Positions 7,939-15,413 of a DNA stretch of 64,000 bases are shown here, piece by piece. The notes below the pieces were generated by a model. That model ran no database searches. It saw nothing but the letters and a program-made list of their open reading frames with translations, and was not told the DNA's origin. Numbering within the stretch: position 1 is the stretch's first letter; every line of letters starts with the position of its first letter. Made by a program: the position numbers and the translations under genes. This stretch comes from Acetivibrio cellulolyticus CD2. GTDB taxonomy: Bacteria > Bacillota > Clostridia > Acetivibrionales > Acetivibrionaceae. Location of the stretch: the NCBI RefSeq assembly GCF_000179595.2, contig NZ_JH556657.1, forward strand, positions 416,946-480,945, given 5' to 3'.

Positions 7939-8460
7939 ATGAATAAAACAAGGGGACTTCTTGAAACTGCATTAAGGTTTTCCGAATTTGGTGATCAGGG
8001 AACAATAAGAAAAGTTGCTAATATAGCCCAAAGATTAAGCGGCAATGAGGATACCAGTGAGTTTGTAAAACTGATGATACTCTACCTGGATAATTTAGAT
8101 ATTTTGGGCGGTGGAAATAACGATAAGACAGCGGCTAAGGCAAGATTTAAGGAATTTGTTAGCCAGTGGCTGAAAATAAAACAGATAAATGGGGAGATTA
8201 AATGGGAAAATGCTGAATTAAGGGAATTAGACCCGGAAGAACTGGCTTATGTCCTTGGGTGGGCAGGAAGAATAGCTAGAAAGTATAGCAAAAAAGTATC
8301 ATCTAATACTGCTTATTCTTGTGGGTTGAAAGCAGAGATAAAGAAGAGACCGGAAGATGATACAACAAGGTACACTAATAAGGCTGAGGAAGAACCTGCT
8401 AAAGATTATGATATGGATAAAATGCTTAATTTATTGCAGAAGAAATTTCAAAAAAATTAG
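7939..8460 (+). CDS. CRISPR type III-associated helical protein of unknown function
   Basis: 173 residues from ATG 7939 with GGGG 8 bases upstream. A GTG at 7888 inside the previous gene would add 17 residues but lacks a ribosome site. I do not recognise the family with confidence. The first 120 residues look all-helical (ETALRFSEFGDQGTIRK, FKEFVSQWLKI, ELAYVLGWAGRIARKYS). The charged tail is low in complexity and ends in DMDKMLNLLQKKF, a possible short docking helix. Helical content and position between RAMP genes and effector suggest a small-subunit-like (Cas11/Csm2-type) or regulator role. There are no catalytic motifs. Confidence 0.5.
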   Translation: MNKTRGLLETALRFSEFGDQGTIRKVANIAQRLSGNEDTSEFVKLMILYLDNLDILGGGNNDKTAAKARFKEFVSQWLKIKQINGEIKWENAELRELDPEELAYVLGWAGRIARKYSKKVSSNTAYSCGLKAEIKKRPEDDTTRYTNKAEEEPAKDYDMDKMLNLLQKKFQKN

Positions 8461-8488
8461 AGTTATTTAAATCCGGGGGTTTAACAAT

Positions 8489-9004
8489 ATGGATATATGG
8501 AAAAACATTGGTAATATTGCTTCGATTGCATCTATTATTTCTGTAATACCGGTTACCTTGTCATTATTCATTCTTGTAACCGAAAAAAGGAATAGGCAAA
8601 AAAACTTAGAGAATATAAGAAGATCCAACCCAAGGGAAAAATCATGCGTAGTGATTATTGATGTTGGTGATAAAGATGTATCAATGCGTGAAAGCGTTGA
8701 ATCTTGGATGTATGATCAGCCTGAATTCAAGAGCTATCCGAAGGAGAACATATTTCATGTTTCCTACATAAAGATAGTAACTGAAAGTGATATAGATGAC
8801 CTGCTAAAAAAAATAAGGGCAGTTCAAAAAAAGGTTATGTCTAAAGGCACACGGCATATTCATCTTTTCGCTAGAGGACCGCTTGCCTTATCTGCTATGC
8901 TTGGAGTAGAATTTAAGAATTGCTGTCCTGTTATATTTTATCAAAGGGATACTACAACGAATAAGGACTATATAAATTGGGGCCCGATTCAAAGGCCAAA
9001 TTGA
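8489..9004 (+). CDS. Membrane-anchored SAVED/CARF-like protein, candidate cyclic-oligonucleotide effector
   Basis: 171 residues with GGGGG about 10 bases before the ATG. Residues 8-31 form one hydrophobic membrane span, followed by a basic stop (EKRNRQKN), placing the rest in the cytoplasm. The soluble part starts with a strand CVVIIDVGD and has a helix DDLLKKIRAVQKKV. It then reads HIHLFARGPLALSAMLG and CCPVIFYQ, which resembles the ligand-binding half of SAVED domains (a CARF-like Rossmann fold). At about 120 residues it is only one half of a usual SAVED domain, so it would need to dimerise. No nuclease, protease or TIR motif is present. Its position, with a GGDD-intact Cas10 upstream, suggests it senses cyclic oligoadenylate and acts at the membrane. 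Confidence 0.6.
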   Translation: MDIWKNIGNIASIASIISVIPVTLSLFILVTEKRNRQKNLENIRRSNPREKSCVVIIDVGDKDVSMRESVESWMYDQPEFKSYPKENIFHVSYIKIVTESDIDDLLKKIRAVQKKVMSKGTRHIHLFARGPLALSAMLGVEFKNCCPVIFYQRDTTTNKDYINWGPIQRPN

Positions 9005-9017
9005 AAGGTGATTAAAG

Positions 9018-9971
9018 GTGCTATCTAAAGAAGAAATAAAGCTGAATAAGCTTGAATACATAAAATTAAAAGTAACTCTGAAATGTATGGAGGACTGTAT
9101 TTTGCCCGCTTATTTAGGCTCTACCCTGAGGGGAGCCATAGGCAGGGAGTTAAAAAAGCTTTCTTGTATGTCTCCTAAACAGGCCGATTGCAGGAAATGT
9201 GCAAACACACATCTATGCTGCTACACAAAAGTGTTTTCAAGTGTTACAAATGAACACGATGGGTGGGGAAAAGCGACAAATGCCCTTCCAAACCCTTTCA
9301 TAATTGAGCCGCCTATGGATTGCAAAAGAGATTATTATGCTGGGGAAAATCTATGCTTCAATCTGATTTTTATAGGAGATGGTATTTCATATTTACCGTA
9401 TTTTATTTTTGCAGTAAATGGGATGGCTGTTAATGGCCTTGGAGTCAGTAGGAAAAAGTTTGCACTTGAAGGGGTTGAAAGGTTTGATACTGGTGAAAGC
9501 ATTTTTATAAACGGAGTATTTGATCATACTGCTGTGAAGTTAACAAAATGGGAAGACAAAACATATGAAGGTAAGGTGGATGAGGTATCTGTGAAATTCC
9601 TTACTCCATTTAGGTTCAGACTTGATGGAAAGATGTATGATAGTCTAAACTTTGAAATATTTTTAAGAAATATTTTAAGAAGGATGTCCATGCTTGCTTC
9701 CTGTTACTGCGGTGGTGAATGGCAAATTAACTATAAGGATTTGTTGGAAAAGTCAAGAACTATTGCAGTTAAGAGGTTAAATACAGAATGGCACGATTGG
9801 GAAAGGTATTCAAGCCGTATTCAAGGGAAAGTTAAAATGGGTGGAATTGTAGGCGAAGTAGTATTTAAGGGAAAGTTATCACCTTTTTTGCCTTATATAA
9901 ATATTGGGAGTGCACTACATATAGGTAAGGGATGCACTATGGGGCTTGGAAAATATGAGTACAAGACATAG
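9018..9971 (+). CDS. cas6: Cas6 crRNA-processing endoribonuclease
   Basis: 317 residues from GTG 9018, with AAAGGTG ahead. The N-terminal RAMP half reads LPAYLGSTLRGAIG and has a four-cysteine CRKC..CC cluster near residue 60. The C-terminal half reads WERYSSRIQGKVKMGGIVG, then LPYINIGSALHIGKGCTMGLGKYEY, the glycine-rich signature of long Cas6 proteins. It cuts the array transcript within each repeat. The gene directly precedes the leader and array 1. Its last 50 codons are repeated in degraded form at 12,263-12,402. Confidence 0.9.
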   Translation: MLSKEEIKLNKLEYIKLKVTLKCMEDCILPAYLGSTLRGAIGRELKKLSCMSPKQADCRKCANTHLCCYTKVFSSVTNEHDGWGKATNALPNPFIIEPPMDCKRDYYAGENLCFNLIFIGDGISYLPYFIFAVNGMAVNGLGVSRKKFALEGVERFDTGESIFINGVFDHTAVKLTKWEDKTYEGKVDEVSVKFLTPFRFRLDGKMYDSLNFEIFLRNILRRMSMLASCYCGGEWQINYKDLLEKSRTIAVKRLNTEWHDWERYSSRIQGKVKMGGIVGEVVFKGKLSPFLPYINIGSALHIGKGCTMGLGKYEYKT

Positions 9972-10167
9972 AATAGTAAAAGTATAGTCTGCTAATTTTC
10001 CAACCTTGATTTTAGTATATATTGCTATGGACCTTGAAAATAGAATATTGTACAGATCCTTATAGTAAAATTATAATAGTATGATGTTGGCTGGAATAAA
10101 GTCTTGAAATGCCTACAAAAAAAGACTTCCAGGTAATGTTGATTTTTGAAATGCAGTTTTGATATTG
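9972..10167 (+). promoter_or_regulatory. Leader of CRISPR array 1
   Basis: An AT-rich 196-base stretch between the cas6 stop and the first repeat. It contains a hairpin (AAGTCTT/AAGACTT, about 10,100-10,131) that is kept in the leader of array 2. Repeats next to it are perfect and those at the far end are decayed, so this is the leader side. Confidence 0.75.
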
Positions 10168-11376
10168 GTTATGACCTAACATATAAGGAATTGAAACCCG
10201 TTTGCATTGTTAACAAATTCTGAATTTGTTCTTTTGTTATGACCTAACATATAAGGAATTGAAACCCTATTGCATTACTTGGCTTATTTGGTAGCTTTGT
10301 CTGTTATGACCTAACATATAAGGAATTGAAACTTATTTTTATTTAAACATAATATAAATGATGTTCGAGTTATGACCTAACATATAAGGAATTGAAACTC
10401 AGTCAAATACAGCTTATATCTTCGAACATCATTTGTTATGACCTAACATATAAGGAATTGAAACGCACTTTCCATTAATGGTCTTATGTATTTTGTATCA
10501 AAGTTATGACCTAACATATAAGGAATTGAAACACGACTATCCCACAGGTGGTAATTCCACAATAGGAGTTATGACCTAACATATAAGGAATTGAAACGTT
10601 AATGATAATTCAAATTGATAATAATTTAAAGAGTTATGACCTAACATATAAGGAATTGAAACATTGCATTTTGGAGCTCTATGCTCATAATTCCCCACTG
10701 TTATGACCTAACATATAAGGAATTGAAACCAAGGAATCTTTACCTAATAGGTATTCCTTGCGAGTTATGACCTAACATATAAGGAATTGAAACCTGTCTG
10801 CTTCTTGTCTGTTCTTGATAGGGTCATCGTTATGACCTAACATATAAGGAATTGAAACTCTAAAACAGTACAACGATATCCAGACCAATCATCCTGTTAT
10901 GACCTAACATATAAGGAATTGAAACTTCATGCAAAGCTCAATGTTCCAGGTATAGTAATTGTTATGACCTAACATATAAGGAATTGAAACTATTGCTATT
11001 TTGGTTATTACATCAGCTTTATTAAAGTTATGACCTAACATATAAGGAATTGAAACATTCTAGATTTATATTTTGACCAAAGCTCTATTGGGTTATGACC
11101 TAACATATAAGGAATTGAAACTTGAAGTTTAGGCCTTCTGTAACTGTATCTTCCAGAGTTATGACCTAACGTATAAGGAATTTAAACTATACAGATTGTG
11201 TAACAGTCTGATAAGGTTCTCCGTTATGACCTAAAATATAAGGAATTATAACATCCAAAGAAGTACTGTTATAGAAGTCTTTAAGAGGTATCCTAATATA
11301 GGGAATTGAAGCATAACATTAACTTTCTTATATGCCTTAATAAAACATTATGACCTATCATATAAGGAACTGAAGT
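10168..11376 (+). CRISPR. CRISPR array 1, 19 repeats (15 perfect)
   Basis: The 30-base repeat begins GTTATGACCTAAC and ends GGAATTGAAAC. Copies start at 10168, 10236, 10303, 10369, 10435, 10503, 10568, 10633, 10700, 10764, 10829, 10896, 10961, 11027 and 11092 (all identical). Four mutated copies follow at 11158, 11223, about 11286 and about 11347. Spacers are 34-38 bases. The GAAAC 3' end is typical of type III-associated repeats handled by Cas6. Decay at the far end is expected of the oldest units and fixes the polarity. Spacers 3 and 4 share 13 bases in opposite orientation, and spacers 1 and 9 are palindromic (see findings). Confidence 0.97.
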
Positions 11377-11419
11377 AACTTAAAAATTATCAAATATTTT
11401 TAGAAGAGAGTGATTTAGT

Positions 11420-12151
11420 GTGGATAAGATTGATTTAAAAAAACACTTTTTAGGATTGCAGAAACAAATGACTTCAAGGTTAATGGCTAATAGGGAGTCT
11501 ATCATTCATCCAGGAACAAAAGGAGATGCTTCAGAGTTAAATTGGATTGAATGGTTAAAAGCATATTTGCCAAAGAGATATAATGTGGGAAAAGCTTTTA
11601 TAATAGACTGTAAAGGGAATATTAGTGATCAGATTGATGTCGTTATATACGATCAACAATATTCACCTTTTGTATTTAACCAAGATGGTGCTATCTATAT
11701 TCCTGCTGAAAGTGTTTATGCAATATTCGAAGTAAAACAGGAACTTAATAAAGACTATATTAAGTATGCTGGAGAAAAAGCAGAAAGTGTTAGATCATTA
11801 CATAGAACATCGACAAATATATATCATGCAGGAGGTAAATATGAGCCTAAACAGCCATTGAAAATATTATCTGGCATACTTACATTGACAAGTTCATGGA
11901 ATCCGCCATTAGGGGATAGCTTTGAAAGTGTAATAATGGGTTTGGAACCTAGTCAGTCGCTTGATATTGGGTGCGCCCTTAAAGATGGTGCGTTTAAGGT
12001 AATATATGATAAGAGTATATCAATTCAAAAGAGCAACAACGAAGAATCTTTAATTTTTTTCTTTTTAAATCTTTTGATGGAATTACAAAAGGTAGGTACA
12101 ACTCCAGCTATTGATATAATGTGTTATGCTGAATCACTAGATTCAATATAA
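11420..12151 (+). CDS. DUF6602-like protein, putative PD-(D/E)XK nuclease
   Basis: 243 residues; GTG start with AGAAGAGAG upstream. The middle reads GDASELNWIEWLKAYLP, then ISDQIDVVIYDQQYSPFVF and IPAESVYAIFEVKQEL. This is the E...D...ExK order of the restriction-endonuclease-like fold as seen in DUF6602: E34 in the first helix, D71 in QIDVVIYD and E103/K105 in FEVK. Such proteins are often found in defence islands; the activity is not established. The gene lies between the decayed end of array 1 and the duplicated cas6 tail of array 2, so it probably arrived with that rearrangement. The C-terminus (FFFLNLLMELQKVGTTPAIDI) matches the family's closing helix. Confidence 0.65.
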   Translation: MDKIDLKKHFLGLQKQMTSRLMANRESIIHPGTKGDASELNWIEWLKAYLPKRYNVGKAFIIDCKGNISDQIDVVIYDQQYSPFVFNQDGAIYIPAESVYAIFEVKQELNKDYIKYAGEKAESVRSLHRTSTNIYHAGGKYEPKQPLKILSGILTLTSSWNPPLGDSFESVIMGLEPSQSLDIGCALKDGAFKVIYDKSISIQKSNNEESLIFFFLNLLMELQKVGTTPAIDIMCYAESLDSI

Positions 12152-12262
12152 CACATTATTAATTAGATGAGTAGATAGTTTATTGAGCAAAAACATGATT
12201 ATAGGAATATTGTAGATTTGTTAAGAATCATACCTTAATACTGGTGTTATCAGCAATAAGTT

Positions 12263-12402
12263 GTTCAAGCAGAAATAAAAGGTGCGGAATTATGGGCGAA
12301 GTAGTATTTAAGGATTTTTTGACGTATATAGATATTCGAAGTATACTATATATAGTTAAGGGATACTCTATGGGGCTTGGAAAATATGAGTACAAGACAT
12401 AG
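12263..12402 (+). pseudogene. Duplicated 3' fragment of cas6
   Basis: From TTCAAG near 12,263 to the TAG at 12,400-12,402, the DNA matches the last about 150 bases of cas6 (9820-9971). TATGGGGCTTGGAAAATATG and the stop are identical. A deletion of about 12 bases and several substitutions have removed the coding sense. It has no start and no function as a gene, and it marks the left edge of a duplicated block that carries the array 2 leader. Confidence 0.85.
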
Positions 12403-12597
12403 AATAATATAAGTATAGTCTGGTAAATTTCCAACCTTAATTTTAGTATATATGGCTATGGACCTTGAAAATAGAATATTGTACAGTTTCTTATAGTAAA
12501 ATTGGAATAGGATGACATTGGTTGGAAAAAAGTCTTGAAATGTCTAGAAAAAAGACTTCCAGATAATATTGACTTTTGAAATGTAGTTTTGATATTG
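12403..12597 (+). promoter_or_regulatory. Leader of CRISPR array 2, diverged copy of the array 1 leader
   Basis: Collinear with 9972-10167 throughout, including GCTATGGACCTTGAAAATAG and the AAGTCTT/AAGACTT hairpin. Scattered substitutions suggest an old duplication. It ends at the first array 2 repeat in exactly the same register. Confidence 0.8.
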
Positions 12598-13191
12598 GTT
12601 GTGACCTAACAAATAAGGAATTGAAACATCCAAAGTGTTCACATTTACAGATGATTTTGACAGTTGTGACCTAACAAATAAGGAATTGAAACCACGGAAA
12701 ATACATTTTATGGTTACTATAATCTAAAGTTGTGACCTAACAAATAAGGAATTGAAACTGAATCTTATTCCAGATATAACGAATAGTTAGTAGTGTTGTG
12801 ACCTAACAAATAAGGAATTGAAACTCCATTCTTGATAATACATCTTCTGCTTCTCCCCGGTTGTGACCTAACAAATAAGGAATTGAAACACGTATTCTGG
12901 GTTATTTGTCATAAGGTAATTATTGTTGTGACCTAACAAATAAGGAATTGAAACTTCGCAAGTTGAAAGGCTTTTATTGCGCTTATTACGGTTGTGACCT
13001 AACAAATAAGGAATTGAAACATAGTGCCACCATTACCATACGAGCCTATAACCCCGTTGTGACCTAACAAATAAGGAATTGAAACTATACACCAAGAATT
13101 AAAGCCATAAGCGGCGCCTCCTATAGTTGTGACCTAACAAATAAGGAATTGAAACATTTTGCTTTCTTTTTGCTGCCTGTTGTGACCTAAC
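12598..13191 (+). CRISPR. CRISPR array 2, 9 full repeats plus a truncated one
   Basis: The 30-base repeat begins GTTGTGACCTAACAAATAAG and ends GAATTGAAAC. It differs from the array 1 repeat at two positions (A to G at 4, T to A at 15). Copies start at 12598, 12663, 12729, 12795, 12860, 12925, 12991, 13056 and 13126, all identical. A tenth copy at 13179 stops after GTTGTGACCTAAC, where IS21-derived sequence begins. The last spacer is only 23 bases (13156-13178); the others are 35-40. All full copies share the two substitutions, so the variant was fixed before the array grew or spread by recombination. The old end was lost to the insertion sequence. Confidence 0.97.
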
Positions 13192-13244
13192 TGTATATAA
13201 AAAAGTTGCGCTCCCTGCGGGCGTGTAGAAGTGAAGCCAATATG

Positions 13245-13432
13245 CTGTTTGGGGTGGTAAACCAATATACCAGCAAACATCAATCATCTTGACATCAAAT
13301 AAGGTTGTCTCTGAATGGGGAGAATTTATGGGTGATCCAGTGATAACTACAATGTTAGACAGGTTGGTGCACAAATGTGAGATATTTGCTATGGACGGTG
13401 ACAGTTACAGGCTTGCTCATCGGGAATCATGG
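13245..13432 (+). pseudogene. istB: Second istB (IS21) 3' remnant, frameshifted
   Basis: LFGVVNQ in one frame is followed after a shift near 13,262 by [20 protein letters not shown], then [20 protein letters not shown] and HRESW. This is the C-terminal part of an IS21 helper ATPase. The open frame runs on to 13,513 through unrelated sequence. It differs from the istB tail at 273-509, so two separate IS21 elements left debris at the two ends of the CRISPR island. Confidence 0.75.
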
Positions 13433-13513
13433 CTCAATAATAACTGGTCTTTTCTGACATCTTCGGTTATCATTGTTTTTTTGATAGCGTCTTATCAAAA
13501 ATATTATTGCTAA

Positions 13514-14123
13514 ATGCGATTCAAATATGACTCGATTTGGTGGAGGGCATCCAGGGCGGCATAGATTGAGAAACATTATAACTTGCGGCCATGCCAATAT
13601 CAGTTACTACCTTTTTAAATTTACTTCTCAGTTTTGTCCAATCTTTATCTGGATAAAGACTTTTTATGGCTAAATATGGAGAACAATTAAACTCTTTATA
13701 TAGTAGAAAACTCAATAAGCATATTCCATCCTACCATCAGCAACAGCGTTTTCCATCATATTAGACCTGATTTTCTCCCACGACTTTACCTTTTGCATTT
13801 CATTTCATCCCATCAAACGATGAAAACAAATATTTATTGGGAAGGCTATCTTTTCATTTCACATAATTCTGGTAATTTGGTGGTAATGGACAACTTTCGA
13901 TATGTTCAAATTTTTCAACTATCGGTTCACTGCCATACTTTATCGTTATCTTAATGGTCACGACCCACGCTAGCGTGTGTTCCTTCATAGCAATAGCTAA
14001 TACTCCGATGAATCCAGAAAATTCATATCATGATCATAAGAAAAACAATAGTAGGGTTATATAGTTTAAATAATTAGTTATAATAAAATGTATATAAAAA
14101 GTATTTATAAAGGTGGTTCATAG
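13514..14123. other. Gene-poor stretch, probably degraded mobile DNA
   Basis: I see no supported gene. A 64-codon minus-strand frame at 13,521-13,715 has no start signal or recognised family. A perfect palindrome CACGCTAGCGTG lies near 13,968-13,979. The last about 100 bases, before the ribosome site GGTGG of the next gene, are AT-rich and presumably hold its promoter. Confidence 0.4.
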
Positions 14124-15299
14124 ATGAACACATACTACGTTGATCTACATGCCCATATTGGACGATCTTCAAAAGGTAAAGAAATAAAAAAGGCTACAGC
14201 AAATAATTTAACTTTTGAGAATATTGTATATGAATCATATAGAAAGGGTATAGACATTATAGGAGTCGTTGACTGCATAAATCCCTACGTTTTAGAGGAT
14301 ATTGATGACTTGATTTATAGAGCTGAACTAGTTGAAAAGGATGAGGGGGGCATGGCGTACAGAGGAAAACAGACCATTATACTAGGCGCTGAGATTGAAA
14401 CGCATGAGAAACATGGTTGTAGCGCACACTCTTTATGTTTTTTTTCGACATTAAAGCAAATAAAGGAATTTTCAAATGAGATGAGCGAGCATGTAAAAAA
14501 TTTAAGGGTTTCTAGTTTAATGAGTAGGTTAACTGGACAGGATCTATTCAACATTGTAGACCAACTAGAAGGTATATATATCCCGGCACATGCTTTTACA
14601 CCACATAAGGGCTTCTATGGCAACTGTTGTGATTCGTTGCATGATATATTCAATGCTCAATCTTTCGAAAAAATGCCGGCTATAGAACTTGGGATTAGTG
14701 CAGATTCTATGATGGCAAGCCAGCTAAGTGAATTAGATGGAAAATCATTTATAAGTAATTCTGATGCCCACTCCTTGTCGAAGATTGGAAGGGAATATAA
14801 TATATTTGAAATGGAAAACTCAACATTTGAGGAGCTTATTAAAGCTTTAAGGAGTAAAAACGGAAGAAGAGTAAAAGCAAATTACGGACTAGACCCTAAG
14901 CTGGGGAAATATCATAGGTCATACTGTCAAACTTGTGATGTAGTTATTGAGGGTAAGCCTCCTGTGATTAAATGTCCTATTTCAGATAAGCATCAAGTAG
15001 TAATAGGAGTGAAAGACCGACTCGAAATGATAAAGGATCGTTATAATCCTAAAATGGATGGTAGAGCGATGTATAACTATCAGATACCATTAGAGTTTAT
15101 ACCTAAGGTCGGACCAAAGACTATTGACAAGCTAGTGAACCATTTCGGAAGTGAAATGAAAGTGCTTCACGATGCAAGTTATGATGATCTTTCAAAAGTA
15201 GTGAATGATGAGATAGCAAAAAATATTGTACTTGGAAGAGAGGGTAAACTTGGTATTGAAGTTGGGGGCGGAGGAATTTACGGAAGGATAGAACGTTGA
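14124..15299 (+). CDS. Endonuclease Q-like PHP-domain protein
   Basis: 391 residues with AAAGGTGG 10 bases before the ATG. The PHP metal sites are visible: DLHAHIG (7-13), an AEIETHE histidine, the H in IPAHAFTPHKG, and SNSDAHS near 220. A cysteine-rich zinc motif follows (YCQTCD, then IKCP), and then a helix-hairpin-helix-like GPKTIDKLVNHFG. This is the EndoQ order, an enzyme that nicks DNA 5' of deaminated bases and abasic sites. Many database entries still call it TIGR00375. A second, truncated copy sits beyond the IS66 element. EndoQ assignment is by domain order. Confidence 0.75.
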   Translation: MNTYYVDLHAHIGRSSKGKEIKKATANNLTFENIVYESYRKGIDIIGVVDCINPYVLEDIDDLIYRAELVEKDEGGMAYRGKQTIILGAEIETHEKHGCSAHSLCFFSTLKQIKEFSNEMSEHVKNLRVSSLMSRLTGQDLFNIVDQLEGIYIPAHAFTPHKGFYGNCCDSLHDIFNAQSFEKMPAIELGISADSMMASQLSELDGKSFISNSDAHSLSKIGREYNIFEMENSTFEELIKALRSKNGRRVKANYGLDPKLGKYHRSYCQTCDVVIEGKPPVIKCPISDKHQVVIGVKDRLEMIKDRYNPKMDGRAMYNYQIPLEFIPKVGPKTIDKLVNHFGSEMKVLHDASYDDLSKVVNDEIAKNIVLGREGKLGIEVGGGGIYGRIER

Positions 15300-15344
15300 T
15301 AACTAAATCAATCGATCTATAATGGATTAAGAACTTTACAAACA

Positions 15345-15368
15345 TAAAAGTGCGTAAGTGCTTCAAAA
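15345..15368. repeat. IS66 left end: direct repeat plus terminal inverted repeat
   Basis: TAAAAGTGC (15345-15353) is followed by GTAAGTGCTTCAAAA (15354-15368). The same TAAAAGTGC follows the right end at 17,960. IS66 elements make 8-base target duplications, so one base of the nine is probably chance. Confidence 0.85.
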
Positions 15369-15413
15369 GATGACGTCTAGCTATATCACGATCATTGCGA
15401 TAAGCTAATGGTG

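Noticed and set aside
13521-13715. 64-codon minus-strand frame next to the second istB remnant
   Set aside because: No start signal and no family I recognise; it may be a scrap of mobile DNA but I cannot name it.
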